Shown in pieces: positions 1-3,787 of a stretch of DNA of 6,959 bases (its first letter is position 1; the number at the start of each line of letters is the position of its first letter). Both the position numbers and the translations under genes were made by a program. Origin of the DNA: Thiotrichaceae bacterium UBA7359 (GTDB lineage: Bacteria > Pseudomonadota > Gammaproteobacteria > Eutrophobiales > Eutrophobiaceae). The stretch is from positions 1-6,959 of the forward strand of contig CAJJDJ010000071.1 of assembly GCA_905182825.1 (NCBI GenBank). Reading direction: 5' to 3'. The notes beneath the pieces are model-generated. The model was not told the origin of the DNA and did not search any database. It saw nothing but the letters and a program-made list of their open reading frames with translations.

Positions 1-127
1 GGGGGACAACATCAAGGTGACGGTTAAGTTGATTAACCCCATTGCGATGGAAGAGGGCTTACGTTTTGCAATACGAGAAGGGGGTCGCACGGTAGGTGCT
101 GGCGTCGTTTCTAAAATTATTGAGTAA
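1..127 (+). CDS. tuf: Elongation factor Tu, C-terminal 41 residues (5' truncated by window)
   Basis: The reading frame starts at base 2 and ends at the TAA at 125-127. EF-Tu is the GTPase that delivers aminoacyl-tRNA to the ribosomal A site in the cytoplasm. The visible part is the end of beta-barrel domain 3. It contains the nearly invariant stretch GLRFAIREGGRTVGAGVV, preceded by GDNIKV and followed by SKIIE. The family is about 394-397 residues, so roughly nine tenths lies upstream of the window. The product call is secure from this tail alone. Whether it is the tufA or tufB copy cannot be read, although the position before tRNA-Trp and secE matches the tufB locus of relatives. The codons here lean to C/G endings (AAC, GAC, AAG, ATC) more than in the genes downstream. 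No terminator hairpin is visible in the 30 bases before the tRNA, so co-transcription is likely. Confidence 0.97.
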   Translation, partial: GDNIKVTVKLINPIAMEEGLRFAIREGGRTVGAGVVSKIIE

Positions 128-157
128 CGGCAGACAAATTATTGAAATTTAAAGCAT

Positions 158-233
158 AGGCCAGTAGCTCAATTGGCAGAGCGGCGGTCTCCAAAACCGC
201 AGGTTGGGGGTTCGATTCCCTCCTGGCCTGCCA
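158..233 (+). tRNA. tRNA-Trp, anticodon CCA
   Basis: A complete 76-nt cloverleaf can be drawn by hand. The acceptor stem AGGCCAG (158-164) pairs with CTGGCCT (223-229) over seven pairs. The discriminator is G230 and CCA is encoded at 231-233. The D stem GCTC/GAGC is 167-170 with 179-182. The anticodon stem is 184-188 with 196-200, and its loop CTCCAAA places anticodon CCA at 191-193. The T stem is 206-210 with 218-222 (one G-T pair) around the loop TTCGATT. The anticodon CCA reads UGG, and the G discriminator fits bacterial tRNA-Trp. The gene sits between tuf and secE, a placement known in several beta/gammaproteobacteria. No separate promoter is evident, so it is probably processed from the tuf transcript. 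Confidence 0.98.
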
Positions 234-271
234 TTAGATGAATAATGGCCTAGGACTATATTTAATACACT

Positions 272-649
272 ATGAACTCAAATGTTGAAATCACCAGTGG
301 AACACTGGATACAATTAAACTTGGCTTAGCGCTTTTGATTGCTATAGCTGCATTAGTCGGCTTTTATTTTTTTGCTGATGAATCATTGCTATACCGAGTG
401 CTAGGATTGCTCGTCGCTGCAGGCATCAGTATTGCTGTAACGATGCAGACAGAAAAGGGAAAGCATGCTTGGGGTTATTTTCAAGATGCACAGATAGAAG
501 TGCGCAAGGTCGTTTGGCCCACACGCCAAGAAACAGTGCAAACGACTTTTATAGTGATAATTATGGTTATTTTAGTAGCGATAATTTTGTGGTTGCTGGA
601 TATGTTTTTAGGTTGGTCAATTGGTTCATTGATGGGGCATGGGGGTTAG
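272..649 (+). CDS. secE: Preprotein translocase subunit SecE
   Basis: This is the essential small subunit of the SecYEG inner-membrane channel, which clamps SecY and stabilises it. The 125 residues match the E. coli length (127). Three hydrophobic segments are visible at about residues 15-34, 41-58 and 91-115, the three-span form typical of gammaproteobacteria; many other bacteria keep only the last span. Between spans 2 and 3 lies the cytoplasmic amphipathic segment with the conserved core, here R78 K79 V V W82 P83 T R Q E T, the signature of the family. ATG 272 is the only reasonable start, because an in-frame TAA lies at 263-265 and the next Met is residue 58. The Shine-Dalgarno is poor: AGGA at 252-255 is about 16 bases away. 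The stop is one base before the nusG ATG. The secE-nusG pairing is near-universal in bacteria. Confidence 0.97.
   Translation: MNSNVEITSGTLDTIKLGLALLIAIAALVGFYFFADESLLYRVLGLLVAAGISIAVTMQTEKGKHAWGYFQDAQIEVRKVVWPTRQETVQTTFIVIIMVILVAIILWLLDMFLGWSIGSLMGHGG
641..646 (+). promoter_or_regulatory. Ribosome binding site of nusG, overlapping the secE end
   Basis: GGGGGT lies four bases before ATG 651 and matches GGAGGT with one G-U wobble to the anti-Shine-Dalgarno. It supports 651 over the longer in-frame ATG 639, which it would overlap. It lies inside the last secE codons, so ribosomes finishing secE at 647-649 can probably re-initiate on nusG. Confidence 0.6.
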
Positions 650-650
650 A

Positions 651-1184
651 ATGGCGCAGCATTGGTATGTGGTGCATGCGTATTCAGGTTTTGAAAAACA
701 GGTCATGCGCTCATTGCAAGAACGAATCGAGCGAAGTGGGTTTGACGAAATGTTTGGTGAAATACTTGTGCCAACTGAAGAAGTGGTTGAAATGCGAGAT
801 GGTAAAAAACGCAAAAGTGATCGCAAATTCTTTCCTGGGTACGTCTTGATCAAGATGGAAATGAATGATGATACATGGCATTTAGTGAAAGAAGCACCAA
901 AAGTGCTGGGTTTTATAGGTGGTACTAAAGATAGACCTGCGCCAATTACTGAAAAGGAAGCCAACGCAATTTTACAACGTGTTGAAGAAGGAGTTGATAA
1001 ACCGAGACCCAAGATATTGTTTGAACCTGGAGAAGTAGTTCGAGTTAAAGATGGACCGTTTACTGATTTCAACGGTGTCGTTGAAGAAGTGAACTATGAA
1101 AAGAGTCGATTGCGGGTGTCCGTTTTGATATTTGGGAGATCAACTCCTGTTGAATTAGAGTTCGATCAAGTAGAGAAAGAATAG
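651..1184 (+). CDS. nusG: Transcription termination/antitermination factor NusG
   Basis: NusG binds the RNA polymerase clamp and beta gate loop, suppresses pausing, and through its C-terminal domain contacts either Rho or ribosomal protein S10, coupling transcription to translation. The 177 residues compare with 181 in E. coli. The N-terminal NGN domain covers about residues 1-110, with WYVVHAYSGFE at 5-15, FGEILVPTEEV at 35-45, the FFPGYV core at 60-65 and GFIGGT near 87-92. A linker rich in Lys/Pro/Arg leads to the KOW domain at about 123-177, with EPGEVVRV, GPF.DFNGVV and the loop IFGRSTPVEL. F161 corresponds to E. coli F165, which contacts S10 and Rho. I chose ATG 651 because homologues begin a few residues before WYVV and because of the adjacent GGGGGT. 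An in-frame ATG at 639 would add only MGVR. The gene is tightly coupled to secE (one base apart). Confidence 0.97.
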   Translation: MAQHWYVVHAYSGFEKQVMRSLQERIERSGFDEMFGEILVPTEEVVEMRDGKKRKSDRKFFPGYVLIKMEMNDDTWHLVKEAPKVLGFIGGTKDRPAPITEKEANAILQRVEEGVDKPRPKILFEPGEVVRVKDGPFTDFNGVVEEVNYEKSRLRVSVLIFGRSTPVELEFDQVEKE

Positions 1185-1204
1185 TTATTGACTAATTTGT
1201 TAAA

Positions 1205-1235
1205 GGGGAGCTGCGAGGCGTTCGTACCCAAGGAG
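1205..1235 (+). promoter_or_regulatory. Candidate L1-binding autoregulatory site in the rplK leader
   Basis: A short irregular hairpin sits directly before the rplK start. GGG (1206-1208) can pair with CCC (1227-1229). Inside it, GC (1210-1211) pairs with GC (1218-1219) around the loop TGCGAG, leaving a strongly asymmetric internal loop (A1209 opposite 1220-1226). The rplK Shine-Dalgarno AAGGAG (1230-1235) follows immediately. In E. coli the L1 protein represses its own operon by binding a target just upstream of rplK that mimics its 23S rRNA site, namely two short helices flanking an asymmetric loop. Position and shape fit that model. I infer the function and have not aligned it to the 23S site; the helices are short enough to arise by chance. 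Confidence 0.5.
1230..1235 (+). promoter_or_regulatory. Ribosome binding site of rplK
   Basis: AAGGAG, seven bases before GTG 1243. It fixes the GTG as the start, because no in-frame ATG is available that would keep the conserved MAKK opening. It abuts the candidate L1 hairpin, so occupancy of that hairpin could block ribosome entry. Confidence 0.8.
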
Positions 1236-1242
1236 AAAAGGC

Positions 1243-1677
1243 GTGGCTAAGAAAATTGATGGTTATATAAAATTGCAAGTTCCTGCTGGTCAGGCAAACC
1301 CTAGTCCACCTGTTGGTCCTGCCTTAGGACAACAAGGTGTCAATATCATGGAGTTCTGCAAGGCATTCAATGCACAAACTCAAAACTTGGAGCCAGGGAT
1401 AGCTGTTCCAGTTATTATTACAGTGTATGCCGATAAAAGTTTTACTTTTGTTAGTAAAACTACACCAGCCGCAATTCTATTGAAAAAAGCAGTGGGTATT
1501 AAAAGCGGTAGTGGCACACCAAATAGTAATAAAGTTGGTAAGGTTACTCGTGCTCAGTTAGAAGAGATTGCAAAGAATAAAGATGCTGATTTGACTGCGG
1601 CAGATCTAGATGCTGCTGTTAGAACCATTGCCGGTACTGCTCGTAGCATGGGTATAGATACTGAGGGAGTGGTCTAG
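1243..1677 (+). CDS. rplK: 50S ribosomal protein L11
   Basis: L11 binds the 23S GTPase-associated centre at the base of the L7/L12 stalk, influences EF-G and release factor action, and is needed for the RelA stringent response. It has 144 residues against 142 in E. coli. The N-terminal domain (about 1-70) carries the proline-rich helix NPSPPVGPALGQQGVNIMEF at residues 19-38, where thiostrepton-type antibiotics bind in known L11 proteins. The C-terminal RNA-binding domain (about 75-144) holds GIKSGSG, VGKVTRAQL and the TARSMGI motif. The start is GTG with AAGGAG seven bases upstream, and the next codons read AKKIDGY as in homologues. It begins the rplKA pair, with the rplA ATG two bases after this stop. 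Regulation by L1 at the preceding hairpin is likely. The C-terminus ends DTEGVV, slightly longer than in E. coli. Confidence 0.98.
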   Translation: MAKKIDGYIKLQVPAGQANPSPPVGPALGQQGVNIMEFCKAFNAQTQNLEPGIAVPVIITVYADKSFTFVSKTTPAAILLKKAVGIKSGSGTPNSNKVGKVTRAQLEEIAKNKDADLTAADLDAAVRTIAGTARSMGIDTEGVV

Positions 1678-1679
1678 TC

Positions 1680-2375
1680 ATGGCAAAAATAACTAAACGA
1701 ATAAAATCATATAAAGACAAGATCGAAACAGGTAGATATTATCTGGTGAAAGATGCTTTGGAATTATTAAAAAATATTTCATCGGTAAAGTTTGATGAAT
1801 CCGTAGATGTTGCAGTAAATCTCGGTATAGATGCACGTAAATCAGATCAACAGGTTCGGGGTTCGACTGTATTACCAAAGGGCACCGGTAAAACTGTCAG
1901 AGTTGCCGTGTTTGCACAAGGTGAAAATGCAAAAGCAGCTGAGGCTGCTGGTGCTGATGCAGTTGGTTTTGATGATTTAGCCGAAGCAATGACGAAAGGT
2001 GATATTGATTATGGAGTTGTGATTGCAACACCAGATGCAATGCCTGTAGTTGGGAAGTTAGGTAAAGTGTTAGGTCCCCGTGGTTTGATGCCGAACCCTA
2101 AAGTGGGAACGGTTACAAATGATGTGAAACAAGCTGTTGAAAATGCAAAGGGTGGTCAAGTCCGTTATCGTACAGATAAGAATGGCATCATTCATTGTTC
2201 CATCGGCAAGGTTTCGTTTGATGCTGATTCATTGATTGAAAACTTACATTCACTATTAATCGATTTGCAAAAGTCAAAACCAAGTTCTGCAAAAGGTATT
2301 TATCTAGGTAAATTAAGTATCTCTACAACAATGGGACCAGGCATACTGATTGATCAAGCAAGCTTGTCAATATAG
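1680..2375 (+). CDS. rplA: 50S ribosomal protein L1
   Basis: L1 forms the mobile L1 stalk of the large subunit near the E site and helps release deacylated tRNA. In E. coli it also represses its own operon by binding the rplK leader. It has 231 residues (E. coli 234). Domain I is built from both ends (about 1-67 and 160-231). It contains VDVAVNLGIDARKSDQ with the RNA-contacting stretch VRGSTVLPKGTGK, and near the C-terminus ISTTMGPG. Domain II, about 68-159, contains the hallmark GPRGLMPNPKVGTVT. The start ATG 1680 follows the rplK stop by two bases, and GAGGGAG (1663-1669) within the rplK end can serve as ribosome binding site. That is a translationally coupled arrangement, so a single L1 target upstream of rplK would control both proteins. 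No strong terminator hairpin follows the stop before the L10 leader begins. Confidence 0.98.
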   Translation: MAKITKRIKSYKDKIETGRYYLVKDALELLKNISSVKFDESVDVAVNLGIDARKSDQQVRGSTVLPKGTGKTVRVAVFAQGENAKAAEAAGADAVGFDDLAEAMTKGDIDYGVVIATPDAMPVVGKLGKVLGPRGLMPNPKVGTVTNDVKQAVENAKGGQVRYRTDKNGIIHCSIGKVSFDADSLIENLHSLLIDLQKSKPSSAKGIYLGKLSISTTMGPGILIDQASLSI

Positions 2376-2391
2376 TAAGAAATAAAATGAA

Positions 2392-2397
2392 TATGAT
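2392..2397 (+). promoter_or_regulatory. Possible -10 element for an rplJL promoter
   Basis: TATGAT, one mismatch from TATAAT, lies in an AT-rich stretch just after rplA and about 30 bases before the first leader hairpin. That is where a start site for an L10-leader transcript would be expected; E. coli has a promoter in this spacer. No good -35 hexamer stands 16-18 bases upstream (TTGTCA at 2364-2369 is 22 bases away). I treat it as weak. Read-through from rplKA is an alternative. Confidence 0.25.
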
Positions 2398-2426
2398 TAG
2401 TCGTCTTTTGCTAATTACGTTCTGAA

Positions 2427-2560
2427 GACTTTGTGACTGACGGGTAACCGTCAGGACGTCAAAGACCGTAGGTGACACTTATTTGGGTGTCTTAATGTAC
2501 TAGAAATTACCTACGCAGACGGTGTGACAACAAACACAGAATACTCTGTGTTTGTCACCG
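2427..2560 (+). promoter_or_regulatory. L10 leader: autoregulatory mRNA structure for rplJL
   Basis: This structured RNA lies upstream of rplJ, where L10-(L12)n binds in E. coli and B. subtilis and shuts down rplJL expression. Three helices are visible. (1) CTGACGG/CCGTCAG (2437-2454) is closed by a GTAA (GNRA) tetraloop, with an outer helix TTTG/CAAA extending to about 2427/2466 across an internal loop containing GA steps. (2) The core CGTAGGT (2467-2473) pairs with ACCTACG (2509-2515). It encloses a GACAC/GTGTC hairpin (2474-2491) and the unpaired segment 2492-2508 ending AGAAATT. ACCTACG is followed by CAGACGGTG, which resembles the conserved L10-leader core as I remember it. (3) A long hairpin 2520-2560 has CGGTG/CACCG, a five-base bulge, then 11 pairs closed by ATAC. 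The core lies about 130-180 bases before the rplJ start, as in the distant-acting E. coli operator. The call rests on position, helices and core sequence; I did not run a covariance search. Confidence 0.85.
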
Positions 2561-2567
2561 TTAACCG

Positions 2568-2601
2568 GTTTGCCCGAGTATAAAGTGAAGGCAAACTTTT
2601 T
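2568..2601 (+). terminator. Terminator-like hairpin (possible attenuator) inside the rplJL leader
   Basis: GTTTGCC (2568-2574) pairs perfectly with GGCAAAC (2590-2596) over seven pairs. The loop is 15 bases, and five T (2597-2601) follow at once. This has the form of an intrinsic terminator lying after the L10-binding core and before rplJ. The long loop and only four G-C pairs suggest partial termination. Because rplJ, rplL and rpoB must be expressed, it can only act as an attenuator. B. subtilis is known to use attenuation at this operon; the classical E. coli mechanism is translational. Whether it terminates here is inference. Confidence 0.45.
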
Positions 2602-2603
2602 AG

Positions 2604-2631
2604 TAAGGTTATGGCATTAAAGCCATACTTA
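2604..2631 (+). repeat. Inverted repeat (hairpin) just upstream of the rplJ ribosome binding site
   Basis: TATGGC (2610-2615) pairs with GCCATA (2622-2627) around a six-base loop. TAAG (2604-2607) and CTTA (2628-2631) extend it past a two-base bulge. It ends eight bases before AGGAGG (2639). It may position or refold the translation start region when L10 is bound upstream. I see no direct pairing of this hairpin with the Shine-Dalgarno. Confidence 0.5.
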
Positions 2632-2638
2632 ACTTAAC

Positions 2639-2644
2639 AGGAGG
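2639..2644 (+). promoter_or_regulatory. Ribosome binding site of rplJ
   Basis: A perfect AGGAGG six bases before GTG 2651, which decides that GTG is the start. The strong site with a GTG codon suits a cistron repressed through upstream RNA structure. Confidence 0.85.
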
Positions 2645-2650
2645 CGAAGA

Positions 2651-3178
2651 GTGAGTCTTAATCTAAATGCAAAAAAAGCAATTGTTAAAGAGATTGCTGG
2701 TGTTGCGGAACAGGCTCCTTCTGCAATCGCGGCCGAATATCATGGTTTATCGGTGGCTCAAATGACTGAATTGCGTAATGCTGCGCGTGAAGCGGGTGTG
2801 TATCTTAGAGTGGTACGCAACACGTTAGCGCGTCGTGCATTCGAAAATACACAATTCGAATGTATGCGTGAAAGCATGGTCGGGCCCTTAGTGTTGGCAT
2901 TCTCTAGTGATGAACCTGGAAGTGCTGCACGAGTCGTTCGTGATTTTGCAAAGGAAAATGACAAACTAGTAGTAAAACTTGTTGCGTTAGATGGGAATCT
3001 TTTAGATACCTCAGAACTCGGCAGGTTGGCTAGTATGCCATCGCTTGATGAAGCACGTGCTATGTTACTTGGATTACTGTCCGCACCGCTTGGTATGTTT
3101 GTACGCACGTTAGCGGAACCACCGGCTAAGTTAGCCAGAGTTCTTGCTGGCCAACGTGATAAGCAACAAGCAGCATGA
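2651..3178 (+). CDS. rplJ: 50S ribosomal protein L10
   Basis: L10 anchors the L7/L12 stalk to 23S rRNA next to L11 and, complexed with L7/L12, represses its own mRNA leader. It has 175 residues, ten more than E. coli (165). The N-terminal globular RNA-binding domain (about 1-132) contains MTELRNAAREAGVYLRVVRNT and the following LARRAF, the best conserved part, and MVGPLVLAF. The C-terminal helix (about 133-175), which carries the L7/L12 dimers, is where the extra ten residues fall. It includes VRTLA (151-155) and ARVLA (162-166), eleven residues apart, separated by a Pro-Pro pair. The start is GTG 2651, preceded by AGGAGG and followed by SLNLNAKKAIV, aligned with E. coli MALNLQDKQAIV. The gene is separated from rplL by 53 bases with no terminator, so the two are co-transcribed. 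Confidence 0.98.
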   Translation: MSLNLNAKKAIVKEIAGVAEQAPSAIAAEYHGLSVAQMTELRNAAREAGVYLRVVRNTLARRAFENTQFECMRESMVGPLVLAFSSDEPGSAARVVRDFAKENDKLVVKLVALDGNLLDTSELGRLASMPSLDEARAMLLGLLSAPLGMFVRTLAEPPAKLARVLAGQRDKQQAA

Positions 3179-3218
3179 TAGGACAACAATCTTTAATATC
3201 AGTTTAGTATTTATTTTT

Positions 3219-3223
3219 GGAGG
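3219..3223 (+). promoter_or_regulatory. Ribosome binding site of rplL
   Basis: GGAGG, eight bases before ATG 3232. It rules out the in-frame TTG at 3217, which overlaps it. The site is strong and lies in an A/T-rich, probably unstructured stretch, in keeping with L7/L12 being made in several copies per L10. Confidence 0.85.
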
Positions 3224-3231
3224 ATTTTAAA

Positions 3232-3612
3232 ATGGCAGTTTCACGTGAAGAAATAAAGGAAGCATTAGGTCAAATGCCTGTGCTTGAACTTGTTGATCTA
3301 ATCAAAGAGCTCGAAGATGAATGGGGTGTATCTGCGGCGGCCCCTGTTGCTGTAGCTGCGGCGGCTGGTGCTAGCGGTGACGCTGGTGCGGCTGAAGAGC
3401 AAACAGAGTTCGATGTTGTTATGAGCAGTTTTGGAGAAAATAAGGTTTCCGCTATTAAAGCAGTTCGCGCAATCACAGGCCTTGGTCTGAAAGAAGCAAA
3501 AGATCTTGTTGAGAGCGCACCCGCATCTATTAAAGAAGGCGTTAGCAAGGACGAGTCAGAGGAAGTTAAAAAGCAGCTTGAAGAAGCTGGTGCAACTGTT
3601 GAAATTAAATAA
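3232..3612 (+). CDS. rplL: 50S ribosomal protein L7/L12
   Basis: This multicopy stalk protein recruits IF2, EF-Tu, EF-G and release factors and stimulates their GTPase activity. It has 126 residues (E. coli 121). The N-terminal dimerisation and L10-binding region (about 1-33) has the pattern LGQMPVLELVDLIKELEDEW. A flexible Ala/Gly/Val hinge (about 34-58) reads SAAAPVAVAAAAG and is slightly longer than in E. coli. The C-terminal factor-binding domain (about 59-126) contains EFDVV, ENKVSAIKAVR and TGLGLKEAKDLVESAP, the most conserved stretch of the family, and ends in VEIK. I chose ATG 3232 because MAVSREE aligns with homologue starts and GGAGG sits eight bases upstream. It is the last ribosomal protein gene before rpoB. 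A strong hairpin in the following spacer probably lowers read-through. Confidence 0.98.
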   Translation: MAVSREEIKEALGQMPVLELVDLIKELEDEWGVSAAAPVAVAAAAGASGDAGAAEEQTEFDVVMSSFGENKVSAIKAVRAITGLGLKEAKDLVESAPASIKEGVSKDESEEVKKQLEEAGATVEIK

Positions 3613-3639
3613 TTTCAATTGAAGCGTTTAAAAAACTTA

Positions 3640-3687
3640 AAGCGGAATCAACAGGCAGCAAAAGTTGCCTGTTGGTTGTTTGCGCTT
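3640..3687 (+). terminator. Hairpin in the rplL-rpoB spacer: leaky attenuator and/or RNase III site
   Basis: CAACAGGCA (3649-3657) pairs perfectly with TGCCTGTTG (3666-3674) over nine pairs, with loop GCAAAAGT. An outer helix AAGCG (3640-3644)/CGCTT (3683-3687) can extend it across an internal loop. The 3' side runs on as GTTGTTTGCG, T-rich but interrupted, so termination should be incomplete. E. coli has in this spacer both a partial terminator, which sets rpoB below the ribosomal protein genes, and an RNase III cleavage site. Either role, or both, would fit. The rest of the 175-base spacer is AT-rich and I see no other gene or firm signal in it. Confidence 0.6.
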
Positions 3688-3787
3688 ACTGATATTACCC
3701 AGTTTAAATTATATGTGTGTAAAGATTATCAGGTAGGGATTCTCTCTGCTATAGAATTCTTTCACACAAAAACGATGAGGAATTGTA

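Noticed and set aside
128..157. Terminator or promoter between tuf and tRNA-Trp
   Set aside because: The 30 bases contain no hairpin with a T-run and no paired -35/-10; read-through is the simpler reading.
639..650. Longer nusG start at ATG 639 (adds MGVR)
   Set aside because: It would overlap the GGGGGT ribosome binding site and the secE stop; homologues start close to WYVV, and ATG 651 has correct spacing.
469..849. Plus-strand frame bridging the secE end and nusG start
   Set aside because: It lies in a different frame from both genes and has low-complexity, family-free sequence; both real genes are clear there.
626..1072. Long minus-strand frame opposite nusG
   Set aside because: It is a shadow of nusG, whose protein is unmistakable. 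The reverse-strand frame shows no domain or upstream signals. The same holds for the minus-strand frames opposite rplA, rplJ and rplL.
1188..1216. Promoter before rplK from TTGACT at 1188-1193
   Set aside because: The -35-like hexamer is good, but nothing like a -10 element stands 16-18 bases downstream (the stretch is GC-rich).
3217..3231. Longer rplL start at TTG 3217 (adds MEDFK)
   Set aside because: The TTG overlaps the GGAGG that serves ATG 3232, and the family begins with MA/S at that ATG.
3726..3757. Promoter before rpoB: TTATCA at 3726 with TGC-TATAGA at 3747-3755
   Set aside because: The extended -10 is suggestive, but both hexamers match only four of six. In an AT-rich spacer this is expected by chance; I could not support it.
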